DNA of 64,000 nt from Flavobacterium ustbae (GTDB taxonomy: Bacteria > Bacteroidota > Bacteroidia > Flavobacteriales > Flavobacteriaceae): assembly GCF_003946915.1 (NCBI RefSeq), contig NZ_RPOC01000020.1, forward strand, positions 1-64,000, in the 5' to 3' direction. Positions within the stretch are counted from its first letter, which is position 1. Each line of letters begins with the position of its first letter. Position numbers and translations under genes: made by a program. Shown here piece after piece: positions 26,095-34,211 of the stretch. The notes under the pieces are model-generated. The model saw only the letters and a list, made by a program, of their open reading frames with translations, did no database searches and was not told the origin of the DNA.

Positions 26095-26180
26095 AGTATT
26101 CAGTGTTCAGTTTTTTAGTATTCAGTTTTCTTTATAGTCTGAATTAAACTGATCACTAAAAAACTGAACACTGAACACTA
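26095..26180. repeat. Inverted repeat of the gtgttcagt family, copy 1
   Basis: Perfect 18-bp arms agtgttcagttttttagt (26102-26119) and its complement (26155-26172), with a further internal cagttt/aaactg pairing. Lies between two convergent genes and may help end both transcripts. Confidence 0.8.
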
Positions 26181-26183
26181 AAA

Positions 26184-27428
26184 CTATTCGTAACGCAATG
26201 CTTCAATTGGGTCTAATTTCGATGCTTTAATAGCTGGATATAAACCAGAAACTATTGCGACCATAAAACTTGTTGCAAAAGCAGCAAAAATGGCCATCCA
26301 CGGAATTACAAAAACAAAACTCATGGCGGTTGCAATAGCAAAACCAAGCAGAATTCCTAAAACGATTCCGACTATACCTCCAATTTGGCCAATTAATAAA
26401 GTTTCGATAAAAAACTGAAAAGCAACGGTAGATCTTTTGGCTCCCAAAGCTTTACGAACACCAATTTCGCGAGTACGTTCTGTAACCGAAACAATCATAA
26501 TATTCATTAAAGCAATAGAAGAACCTAAAATAGTAATTATAGAAATTATCCAAGCCGCCCAGCTTAAATATTGCGTTATGCTGAGAATGCGGTTAATCAA
26601 ATCATCACTTCTCACCACTCCAAAATTATTATCACGAACCGGACTTAGTTTTCGGACTCTTCGCATTGTGCTCGTAGCATTATCAATAGCTTCGTCTAAA
26701 ACTTCTTTTTTAGAAACCATTACACTAATCGTGTAATTGATGTTGGGTGCTGTAAATAAAGATCTTGCAACCTGAATCGGAATTAAAACTCTTAAATCCT
26801 GACTGTTTCCAAAAGTTGATCCTTTTTCTTTTAAAACTCCAATAACTTTAAATCTGGCACCACGAATAGAAATGATTTTATCTATCGGATTAACATCTTT
26901 CAAAAGTCCTTTTTCAAAATCTGAACCTACGATACAAGAATACGTATTGTTGTCAATATCAAATTGGTTAAAACTTCTTCCTAAACTAGTTTCAAGTCCA
27001 GAATTGGTAATAAAGTGTTCATCGACACCAACTATAGTAATTTCAGGATCTGTTTTTTCGCCTAAATACTTTACTTCTGCAGTAGAAGTTGCAGTAAAAG
27101 AAAGAGAAGTTTCTGTAAAGGGGTATTTGTATTTTGATTTGAAAGCAACAGCTTCTGGATAAGAAATAATCGGGTTGATTACTTCACGTTCGTTTCCGCC
27201 ACGGTTTCGAACTTTATTTTCATATTGATTAATATTAAAAGTATTGGCTCCCATCGATGCAAAGTCGTTCGAAATGGTATTGTCCAAAGCCGAAACAACA
27301 GTTAAGATTCCGACCAAAGCCGTAATCCCGATAGCAATAATTAAAACGGTAAGAATGGTACGTAGCAATTGGGTTTTTATAGAACCAAACGCAATTCGAA
27401 TATTTTCTTTAAATAATTTTAGCATCAT
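26184..27428 (-). CDS. MacB-like ABC transporter permease
   Basis: About 414 aa, from the ATG at 27428 (upstream TTG not favoured). Topology: one N-terminal membrane helix (TILTVLIIAIGITALVGILTVV), a large extracytoplasmic MacB-PCD domain, and three C-terminal helices with the FtsX signature MNIMIVSVTERTREIGVRKALGAKR before the second helix. It ends SGLYPAIKASKLDPIEALRYE, the classic MacB/LolC ending. No ATP-binding partner is encoded next to it, so the ATPase is elsewhere. Exports lipoproteins, peptides or other substrates by mechanotransmission in the family. Substrate here unknown. Confidence 0.93.
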   Translation of the reverse strand: MMLKLFKENIRIAFGSIKTQLLRTILTVLIIAIGITALVGILTVVSALDNTISNDFASMGANTFNINQYENKVRNRGGNEREVINPIISYPEAVAFKSKYKYPFTETSLSFTATSTAEVKYLGEKTDPEITIVGVDEHFITNSGLETSLGRSFNQFDIDNNTYSCIVGSDFEKGLLKDVNPIDKIISIRGARFKVIGVLKEKGSTFGNSQDLRVLIPIQVARSLFTAPNINYTISVMVSKKEVLDEAIDNATSTMRRVRKLSPVRDNNFGVVRSDDLINRILSITQYLSWAAWIISIITILGSSIALMNIMIVSVTERTREIGVRKALGAKRSTVAFQFFIETLLIGQIGGIVGIVLGILLGFAIATAMSFVFVIPWMAIFAAFATSFMVAIVSGLYPAIKASKLDPIEALRYE

Positions 27429-27609
27429 GACCAATTTGTCACGAAAATACGGTTTTTGTTACAAGTTTGTTTTCGAAGTGTTATTATTTATTTTAAAAAG
27501 TAAGATATTTGCAGGCGATTCAAATTAAAAGAAAATAATGTCAACGAATTTAGATATAAGGTTTCAACAAATCTAAAATCTAAAATCAACAATCTAAAAT
27601 AAAAAGAAG

Positions 27610-29037
27610 ATGGCTTCAAAACCAAGTATACCAAAAGGAACAAGAGATTTTTCACCAGCCGAGGTGTCAAAACGTCAATATATTATTCAGACTATAAAAG
27701 CGAATTTCGAAAAATTTGGTTTTCAGCCAATTGAAACGCCTTCGTTTGAAAATTCAGATACCTTAATGGGGAAATATGGAGAAGAAGGAGACCGTCTGAT
27801 TTTTAAAATATTGAATTCTGGAAACTTTTTCTACAATAAAAGTAAAATTGAATTGCCAGAATCAATTGAAGAGTTACAACTGAATTCTGCTGAGAAAATA
27901 ACTTTAGAACAAAGAATTGAATTAAATAAATTCACGGGAAAAATTTCTGAAAAAGCGTTGCGTTACGATTTGACCGTTCCGTTTGCAAGATATGTAGTGC
28001 AGCACCAAAGTGAAATTGAATTTCCTTTCAAAAGATACCAGATTCAACCAGTTTGGAGAGCAGATAATCCGCAAAAAGGTCGTTTTAGAGAATTTTTTCA
28101 ATGCGATGCCGATGTTGTAGGTTCAAAATCACTTTGGCAGGAAGTGGAATTGGTTCAATTATATGATACTGTTTTTACTTCTTTAGATTTAGAAGGCGTT
28201 ACAATCAAAATCAATAACCGTAAAATTTTATCTGGAATTGCTGAGGTAATTGGGGCTTCAGATAAATTAATTGATTTTACAGTTGCATTGGATAAACTGG
28301 ATAAAATAGGAGAAGACGGTGTTAAAAAAGAAATGATCGAAAAAGGAATTTCTGAAGAAGCGTTAGTAAAAGTGCAGCCACTTTTTAGTTTCTCAGGAAC
28401 TTTTACAGACAAAATAGCACAGCTTTCTGAATTATTGTCATCTTCTGAAGAAGGAATGAAAGGTGTTGAAGAATTGAAATTTATTTGTGACAACGTTGCG
28501 GTTTTAGGACTATCGACAGCTACTTTAGATTTGGATGTGACGCTTGCTCGCGGTTTAAATTATTACACCGGAGCTATTTTTGAAGTTGCAGCGCCAAAAA
28601 CTGTAGCGATGGGTTCTATCGGCGGTGGCGGAAGATACGACGATTTGACGGGTATTTTTGGTTTAAAGAATATGAGCGGAGTTGGAATTTCTTTTGGTTT
28701 GGATCGAATTTATTTGGTTTTAGAAGAATTGCAATTATTCCCAGAAACTGTTGCAGCAACTTCTAAAGCAATATTCTTAAATTTTGGTGATAAAGAAGCT
28801 TTGTACGCTTCGCAGGCAATTCAAAAATTGAGACAAGAAAATATAAAAGTAGAATTATATCCTGATAGTGTAAAAGTTGGGAAACAGTTTCAATACGCAG
28901 ACAAACGTTTAATTCCGTTTGCAGTATTGGTTGGAGATCAGGAAATTGCTTCAAATTCTTATGCGTTAAAAAATCTAGTTTCAGGAGAACAGATAACTGT
29001 AGATTTTGAAGGATTGAAAAATGCTTTGTTGGGGTAA
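27610..29037 (+). CDS. hisS: Histidyl-tRNA synthetase
   Basis: Class II synthetase, 475 aa. N-terminal KGTRDFSPAEVSKRQYI, motif 2 area RYDLTVPFARYV and VWRADNPQKGRFREFFQCD, histidine-specific ARGLNYYTGAIFE and GSIGGGGRYDDLTG, then the C-terminal anticodon-binding domain (KAIFLNFGDKEALYA onward). Complete. The spacer before it carries taaaatctaaaat repeats, and a gatatttg element at 27504-27511 is a one-mismatch -7 box. Confidence 0.97.
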   Translation: MASKPSIPKGTRDFSPAEVSKRQYIIQTIKANFEKFGFQPIETPSFENSDTLMGKYGEEGDRLIFKILNSGNFFYNKSKIELPESIEELQLNSAEKITLEQRIELNKFTGKISEKALRYDLTVPFARYVVQHQSEIEFPFKRYQIQPVWRADNPQKGRFREFFQCDADVVGSKSLWQEVELVQLYDTVFTSLDLEGVTIKINNRKILSGIAEVIGASDKLIDFTVALDKLDKIGEDGVKKEMIEKGISEEALVKVQPLFSFSGTFTDKIAQLSELLSSSEEGMKGVEELKFICDNVAVLGLSTATLDLDVTLARGLNYYTGAIFEVAAPKTVAMGSIGGGGRYDDLTGIFGLKNMSGVGISFGLDRIYLVLEELQLFPETVAATSKAIFLNFGDKEALYASQAIQKLRQENIKVELYPDSVKVGKQFQYADKRLIPFAVLVGDQEIASNSYALKNLVSGEQITVDFEGLKNALLG

Positions 29038-29157
29038 GGTTTAACCGCAAAAAGCGCAAGGTTTTACACAAAGAGCATAAAGTTTTTTTGCCACAGATTA
29101 AAAAGATTTTTTTAACCGCAAATTGCGCAAATTTTCACAAATTCATTGTAAAACATA

Positions 29158-29177
29158 GCCCACGGTTTCAACCGTGG
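29158..29177 (+). repeat. REP-like palindrome, copy 1
   Basis: cccacggtttcaaccgtggg, a perfect 9-bp stem, with flanks aaaacatag before and aacgcaa after. Confidence 0.85.
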
Positions 29178-29270
29178 GAACGCAAGGTTTTTTTTGCCAC
29201 AGATTAAAAGATTAAGAAGATTTTTTTGCCACAAATTGCACCAATTTTCCTGAATTGATTTAAAACATAG

Positions 29271-29290
29271 CCCACGGTTTCAACCGTGGG
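29271..29290 (+). repeat. REP-like palindrome, copy 2
   Basis: Identical 20-bp core and the same aaaacatag / aacgcaa flanks as the copy at 29158, 113 bp apart and in the same orientation. Confidence 0.85.
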
Positions 29291-29451
29291 AACGCAAAGA
29301 TTTTCTTGTTCCAAGCGGATTTTAAAGATTTAAATAAATTATTTGCTTTTATAATCTAAAGATTCAGAGTGACTTGACTAAAATCGGTTTAAATCGGTAT
29401 AAAATAACTTGGTAGAGAAGAAAAAAAGCTTTTAATTTGCCACCTCAAGTT

Positions 29452-29522
29452 ACGGGCGTAGTTCAAGGGTAGAATAGCGGTCTCCAAAACCGTTGATGGG
29501 GGTTCGAATCCCTCCGCCCGTG
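29452..29522 (+). tRNA. tRNA-Trp (anticodon CCA)
   Basis: 71-nt cloverleaf: acceptor acgggcg / cgcccgt with discriminator G, D arm, anticodon stem gcggt / accgt with loop ctccaaa (anticodon CCA), and T arm gggggttcgaatccct. The 3' CCA is not encoded. Confidence 0.97.
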
Positions 29523-29566
29523 CAAAACATACAAATGACAGCTCTGTCATAAAAAGCTCAAGCAAA

Positions 29567-29602
29567 AAAAAAAGCTTCGTCTCTATAGGCGAAGCTTTTT
29601 TT
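29567..29602 (+). terminator. Terminator after tRNA-Trp
   Basis: Stem aaaaaagcttcg / cgaagctttttt with a 10-nt loop, about 45 bases after the tRNA. Confidence 0.85.
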
Positions 29603-29822
29603 AATATAAGGTAAACTTGAATTAATAATTATTTAGAGGCCGAAGCCAACCCTTAAATTCAATTTTTAGTGGTAAAAATTTATGTTTTTTATTGGTTTCA
29701 AAGATAAGATAAACTAAAACGTAATAGTCTTAAAATTATAATAAATTTTTCAACTTAATTATGTTTTTTAAATGTCTCATAATTAATAAAGTGACAATTT
29801 GACATTTTCTAAGATTTGGCAG
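29603..29822. other. Spacer upstream of grpE
   Basis: AT-rich with no gene. Near the right end an inverted pair aaatgtc (29770-29776) and gacattt (29801-29807), plus a tgaca / tgaca direct pair, precede the grpE promoter. It could be a regulator site. Confidence 0.4.
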
Positions 29823-29830
29823 TACTTTTG
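29799..29830 (+). promoter_or_regulatory. grpE-dnaJ promoter (-33 and -7)
   Basis: ttg at 29799-29801 (in atttgaca) and tacttttg at 29823-29830 with a 21-bp spacer fit the flavobacterial housekeeping promoter well. The leader is about 14 nt. Confidence 0.65.
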
Positions 29831-29850
29831 CAATCTAACAGAAATAAAAA

Positions 29851-30429
29851 ATGAAGTTTAAAAATATTTTTAAAAATAAAAGTAATATGACTACGGAAAA
29901 TACAGAATTCGATCAGGAATTAGATGACGCAACGATAGAGAATAACGCTAATGGAGAGCAATTAATTGTTGAAGAATTAAGTGTTGAGGAGCAATTAGCT
30001 CAAGACTTAGCTAAAGAAAAAGATAAGTTTTTGAGATTATTTGCCGAATTTGAAAATTACAAAAAAAGAACTTCAAAAGAGCGTCTTGAATTATTTAAAA
30101 CAGCAAACCAAGAAGTTTTATTGGCTATGCTTCCAGTTTTAGATGATTTTGACAGAGCTGCTGTAGAAATTAATAAATCTGACGACGAAAATCTTAAAAA
30201 AGGAGTGGAGCTAATTCACGAAAAACTGAAAAGTACTTTGGTTTCTAAAGGTTTAGAGCAGGTTGATGTAAAAGCAGGCGATGATTTTAATGCAGATTTT
30301 GCTGAGGCTATTACTCAAATTCCAGCACCTTCTGATAAGTTAAAAGGTAAAATTGTTGACGTTATTGAAAAAGGATACAAATTAGGTGACAAAATTATTC
30401 GTTACCCTAAAGTTGTTACTGGAAACTAA
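29851..30429 (+). CDS. grpE: Nucleotide exchange factor GrpE
   Basis: DnaK co-chaperone, 192 aa. An acidic, low-complexity N-terminus is followed by a long coiled coil (LAKEKDKFLRLFAEFENYKKRTSKERLELF) and the beta-wing domain (VLDDFDRAAVEI, LEQVDVKAGDDFNADFAEAI, GYKLGDKIIRYPKVVTGN). A second ATG at codon 13 is possible. Forms an operon with dnaJ 82 bp downstream. dnaK is not in the window. Confidence 0.96.
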   Translation: MKFKNIFKNKSNMTTENTEFDQELDDATIENNANGEQLIVEELSVEEQLAQDLAKEKDKFLRLFAEFENYKKRTSKERLELFKTANQEVLLAMLPVLDDFDRAAVEINKSDDENLKKGVELIHEKLKSTLVSKGLEQVDVKAGDDFNADFAEAITQIPAPSDKLKGKIVDVIEKGYKLGDKIIRYPKVVTGN

Positions 30430-30511
30430 AAAAAGTCAAAAATTATATTTTGATTTTCAACTTTCTAAAGTTGGATTTTGGAATTTTAAAATTTGGGATT
30501 TAATCTAGATT

Positions 30512-31621
30512 ATGAAAAAAGATTTTTACGAAATACTAGGCATTTCAAAAAATGCTGATGCTGCCGAAATAAAAAAAGCATACAGAAAAAGTGCTTTAAA
30601 ATACCACCCTGATAAAAATCCAGGCGACAAAGAGGCAGAAGAAAACTTCAAATTGGCGGCAGAAGCTTATGAAGTTTTAAGTGATCCGCAGAAAAAAGCG
30701 AAATACGATCAGTACGGACATCAAGCATTTGATGGTTCTGGCGGATTTGGCGGAGGTCACGGCGGTATGAATATGGATGACATTTTCAGCCAGTTTGGTG
30801 ATATTTTCGGAGGTGGATTTGGCGGTTTTGGAGGTGGAGGCGGTGGTCCTCGCCGTGCGAAAGGAAGCAATCTTCGAATCAAAGTAAAACTTACTTTGGA
30901 AGAAATTGCAAATGGAGTTGAGAAAAAAGTAAAAGTAAAACGTAAAGTTCAGGCTAAAGGCGTAACGTATAAAACTTGTACGACTTGTAACGGTCAAGGT
31001 CAGGTTATGCGTGTAACTAACACTATTTTGGGAAGAATGCAATCTGCGTCTACTTGTCATACTTGTGGTGGTTCTGGACAAATTTTAGATAAAAAACCTT
31101 CTGAAGCAGATGCTCAAGGAATGGTTCAAGAAGACGAAACAGTATCAATCAAAATTCCTGCTGGAGTTGTTGACGGAATGCAATTAAAAGTTGCCAACAA
31201 AGGTAACGATGCGCCAGGAAACAGTATTCCAGGAGATTTAATTGTAGCGATTGAAGAAGTTGAGCACGAATTCTTGAAGCGCGAAGGTGAAAACGTTCAT
31301 TTCGATTTATATATCAGTTTCCCTGAAGCAGTTTTGGGAGCTTCTAAAGACATTGAAGCAATTAACGGTAAAGTTCGTATTAAGCTAGAAGAAGGAATTC
31401 AGTCTGGAAAAATCTTAAGATTAAAAGGAAAAGGAATTCCAAGTTTAAACGGTTACGGAAGCGGAGATTTACTAGTTCACGTAAATGTTTGGACACCAAA
31501 AACCTTAAATAAAGAACAAAAACAATTCTTTGAAAATGCTTTGACAGACGACCATTTTGCTCCAAGTCCAGAGAAATCAGAGAAATCATTTTTTGAAAAA
31601 GTGAAAGATATGTTCTCATAA
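30512..31621 (+). CDS. dnaJ: Chaperone DnaJ with half zinc domain
   Basis: 369 aa. J domain 1-70 with HPD at KYHPDKNPG, Gly/Phe-rich region (about 72-112), zinc region, then the C-terminal peptide-binding domains. Only two CxxCxGxG repeats are present (CTTCNGQG and CHTCGGSG) instead of four. By spacing and flanking text (GQVMRVTNTILGRMQSAS between them) they correspond to the central pair, forming zinc site II, while the outer pair (site I) is absent. Site II is the one needed for work with DnaK. The pattern appears lineage-wide and not damaged. Confidence 0.95.
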   Translation: MKKDFYEILGISKNADAAEIKKAYRKSALKYHPDKNPGDKEAEENFKLAAEAYEVLSDPQKKAKYDQYGHQAFDGSGGFGGGHGGMNMDDIFSQFGDIFGGGFGGFGGGGGGPRRAKGSNLRIKVKLTLEEIANGVEKKVKVKRKVQAKGVTYKTCTTCNGQGQVMRVTNTILGRMQSASTCHTCGGSGQILDKKPSEADAQGMVQEDETVSIKIPAGVVDGMQLKVANKGNDAPGNSIPGDLIVAIEEVEHEFLKREGENVHFDLYISFPEAVLGASKDIEAINGKVRIKLEEGIQSGKILRLKGKGIPSLNGYGSGDLLVHVNVWTPKTLNKEQKQFFENALTDDHFAPSPEKSEKSFFEKVKDMFS

Positions 31622-31649
31622 TCGGAACTTTCTAACATTATAAATAATA

Positions 31650-31685
31650 AAAACCCATTCTAGCATAAATTAGAATGGGTTTTTT
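31650..31685 (+). terminator. Terminator after dnaJ
   Basis: Stem aaaacccattcta / tagaatgggtttt with an 8-nt loop and a T-run. Confidence 0.9.
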
Positions 31686-31778
31686 GCGTAATATAACACA
31701 ATTTCGCTTCGAATTATTTACTTTTACAGTCGCTGAACCGTAATAGGCAAAGTGACGCAGTAAATCCTTAAAAATAGC

Positions 31779-32723
31779 ATGAGTAACTTACTAGAAGTAC
31801 ATAAAGTCGTAAAAAAATACGGCGACTATGTAGCACTTAACGAAGTTTCATTAAATGTACCAAAAGGCAGTATATATGGACTTTTAGGCCCAAATGGAGC
31901 CGGAAAAACTTCCCTTATCAGAATCATAAACCAAATTACAATGCCAGACAGTGGCGAAGTAATTTTGGATGGAGAAAAACTACAGCCCAAACATGTGCAG
32001 ACTATTGGTTATCTTCCTGAAGAAAGAGGTCTTTATAGCTCTATGAAAGTTGGAGAGCAATGTCTGTATTTGGCTCAAATGAAAGGCCTTTCTAAAGCTG
32101 AAGCTAAAAAACAGCTAGATTATTGGTTTGACCGATTAGGAATTCAAGGCTGGTGGAACAAGAAAATACAGGAGCTTTCTAAAGGAATGGCACAGAAAAT
32201 ACAGTTTGTGGTTTGTGTTTTACATAAGCCAAAACTACTCATTTTAGATGAGCCCTTTTCTGGATTTGACCCTGTAAATGCTAATGTAATTAAAGATGAA
32301 ATTTTGGCATTGAAAGAACAAGGTTCTACGATTATTTTTTCGACTCATAGAATGGAAAGCGTAGAAGAGCTTTGCGAAAATATTGCTTTAATTCATAAAT
32401 CAAATAAACTGATAGAAGGTAAAATCGGAGATGTAAAACGCCAATTTAGAACCAACAGTTTTGAAGTTGGAATTCTGACTAATAATGTTGAAGGTTTGAT
32501 GTATGACATTACACAAAAATTTACCGTTTCTCCTGCGAGTTTTAAATCATTAAATGATGATTTGAAATTGAATATACAGATTGGAAATGCCTCGCCAAAC
32601 GAGTTGTTACATCTTCTGACGCAACGAGGGCAGGTGACGCATTTTGTAGAAAAAATACCGAGTGTTCACGATATTTTTATTCAAACGGTAACTGAAAACA
32701 AAAATTTAAATTCCAATAATTAA
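31779..32723 (+). CDS. ABC transporter ATP-binding protein, NatA-like
   Basis: 314 aa. Walker A GLLGPNGAGKTS, Q-loop YLPEERGLY, signature ELSKGMAQK (a variant of LSGGQ), Walker B LLILDEPFSGFDP, and switch His in STHRMESVEEL. The C-terminal DUF4162-type extension (VKRQFRTNSFEVGILTNN onward) is typical of NatA/YhaQ exporters. Pairs with the permease 70 bp downstream. Family members export sodium, peptides or drugs, and substrate is unknown. Confidence 0.93.
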   Translation: MSNLLEVHKVVKKYGDYVALNEVSLNVPKGSIYGLLGPNGAGKTSLIRIINQITMPDSGEVILDGEKLQPKHVQTIGYLPEERGLYSSMKVGEQCLYLAQMKGLSKAEAKKQLDYWFDRLGIQGWWNKKIQELSKGMAQKIQFVVCVLHKPKLLILDEPFSGFDPVNANVIKDEILALKEQGSTIIFSTHRMESVEELCENIALIHKSNKLIEGKIGDVKRQFRTNSFEVGILTNNVEGLMYDITQKFTVSPASFKSLNDDLKLNIQIGNASPNELLHLLTQRGQVTHFVEKIPSVHDIFIQTVTENKNLNSNN

Positions 32724-32770
32724 ATTCCAAATTCCAAATTTGAGACTTTGAGAGTTGGAATTTGGAATTT
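32722..32770. repeat. Hairpin repeat of the aaattccaaattccaa family, copy 1
   Basis: Perfect 16-bp arms (32722-32737 and 32755-32770) with a 17-nt loop, inside the spacer of the ABC operon. The same 16-bp arms occur at 41063-41109. Confidence 0.8.
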
Positions 32771-32793
32771 GAGATTTGAAATTTAAGATATAA

Positions 32794-34110
32794 ATGAATA
32801 TTATTTCTTTAATTATAAAAAGAGAATTTATTGCCAAAGTCCGCAATAAATCTTTTGTTGTCATGACTTTTTTGAGTCCGCTTTTATTTGTAGCTATTGC
32901 CATTTTTATTGGTTATTTGAGCTCAATGAAAGCTGAAACCAAACGTATTGCAATTCATGACGAGACAGGACTTTTTGCCTCAGATTTTTTAAAGGAAAAT
33001 AAAAAAGGAGCCGAATTTAAATATCTCAATTTATCTGAAATTGAGGTAAAAGCTTTGAAAGACAGCATTACAAAAGAAAATTTCGCTGGATTAATTGTTA
33101 TTCCGAAAACGAAAAATATAAAAGAATTAGAAAGTAAAATCGAGTTTATTTCTAATAATAGTCCGAGTATTTCTTTTATCGAAAACACTCAGGATATTAT
33201 AGGTAATAAAATTACAAAGCTAAATCTTGAAGAGGCAAAACTAGATACTTTGGCCATCCAAAAAGCGCAATCAGATGTGAATATTCATTTGATTAAAGCT
33301 TCTGGAGAAGAAAGTCTGAAAGGTTTAAACGAAATTAAAATCGGAATTGGCGGCGCTTTTGGTTATCTAATTATGATGTTTATTATCATTTACGGAAATA
33401 TGGTAATGCGAAGCGTCATCGAAGAAAAAACAAACCGTATTATCGAAATCATTATTTCATCAGTAAAACCATTTCAGCTAATGATTGGTAAAATTGTAGG
33501 AACCTCATTGGCAGGAATTCTACAATTTGTAATCTGGGCCATAATTGGTTTAGGATTAATGTTTGCGGCTTCGGCGTTTTTTGGAGTAAATGTTGGGCCG
33601 GCAGCCAGAATTTCGCCAGAACTAATGCAGTCTACGCAACATGAGTTTTCGGGTTCTGCGCAAATGTATATTGCTGAATTATGGAATCTGCCGATAGCAA
33701 GTATTATAATAGGCTTTGTAATTTATTTTATTGGAGGCTATTTCTTATACAGTTCATTTTACGCAGCAATTGGAGCGGCTGTCGACAATCAAACCGACTC
33801 TCAACAGTTCATGCTTCCAATTTTAATGCCGCTGATTTTGAGCGTTTACATCGGCTTTTTTACAGTAGTAAACGATCCGCACGGAAGTGTTGCCGTTATT
33901 TTTTCAATGATTCCGTTAACGTCTCCAATTGTAATGTTAATGCGTATTCCGTTTGGTGTGCCGTGGTGGCAAATCGCAATTTCGGTATCATTATTGTTTG
34001 CTACATTTTTCCTTTTGGTTTGGTTCGCTGCAAAAATTTACCGCGTCGGTATTTTAATGTACGGCAAAAAACCAACGTGGAAAGAATTGTATAAATGGCT
34101 GAAATATTGA
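32794..34110 (+). CDS. ABC transporter permease, NatB-like
   Basis: 438 aa. One N-terminal helix (SFVVMTFLSPLLFVAIAIFIGYL), a large extracytoplasmic domain, then five or six helices from about residue 185 (GGAFGYLIMMFIIIYGNMVMRSVIEEKTNRIIEIIISSVKPFQLMIGKIVG carries the ABC2-type signature). It ends with a cytoplasmic KPTWKELYKWLKY. Partner of the NatA-like ATPase upstream. Confidence 0.92.
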   Translation: MNIISLIIKREFIAKVRNKSFVVMTFLSPLLFVAIAIFIGYLSSMKAETKRIAIHDETGLFASDFLKENKKGAEFKYLNLSEIEVKALKDSITKENFAGLIVIPKTKNIKELESKIEFISNNSPSISFIENTQDIIGNKITKLNLEEAKLDTLAIQKAQSDVNIHLIKASGEESLKGLNEIKIGIGGAFGYLIMMFIIIYGNMVMRSVIEEKTNRIIEIIISSVKPFQLMIGKIVGTSLAGILQFVIWAIIGLGLMFAASAFFGVNVGPAARISPELMQSTQHEFSGSAQMYIAELWNLPIASIIIGFVIYFIGGYFLYSSFYAAIGAAVDNQTDSQQFMLPILMPLILSVYIGFFTVVNDPHGSVAVIFSMIPLTSPIVMLMRIPFGVPWWQIAISVSLLFATFFLLVWFAAKIYRVGILMYGKKPTWKELYKWLKY

Positions 34111-34115
34111 TTTAA

Positions 34116-34207
34116 AGGTGCTAAGACACTAAGGTTCTGAGGTGCTAAGATTTTAGCCCTAAAGAAAAACCTTAGAAGCTTAGCATCTCAGAACCTTAGA
34201 ACCTTAA
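34116..34207. repeat. Inverted repeat of the ctaag/ggttctgag family
   Basis: Arms around aaggttctgaggtgctaag (34131-34149) and cttagcatctcagaacctt (34179-34197), 18 of 19 bases pairing, extended by further ctaag units. Related units recur at 55785-55850, 57190-57230, 60368-60420 and 60636-60676. Confidence 0.8.
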
Positions 34208-34211
34208 AAAA

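Larger units (their letters stand above)
29038..29340. repeat. Repeat-rich spacer: REP-like palindromes and cgcaaa/ccacaga repeats
   Basis: No gene. Holds alternating copies of aaccgcaaa-nn-gcgcaa units, ccacagattaaaagatt units, and two REP-like elements (29158-29177 and 29271-29290). Confidence 0.75.

Noticed and set aside
28155..28493. 112-codon antisense frame in hisS
   Set aside because: Shadow with no start context or similarity.
29038..29340. Repeats after hisS considered as a CRISPR array
   Set aside because: Only two 20-bp palindromes with 93-bp spacing and no regular spacers or cas genes; they fit REP elements.
30677..31081. 134-codon antisense frame in dnaJ
   Set aside because: Mirror of the Gly-rich and zinc regions, Ser/Thr-rich low-complexity translation.
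33681..34094. 137-codon frame inside the ABC permease gene
   Set aside because: Same-strand shifted frame within a well-supported membrane protein; composition is not protein-like.
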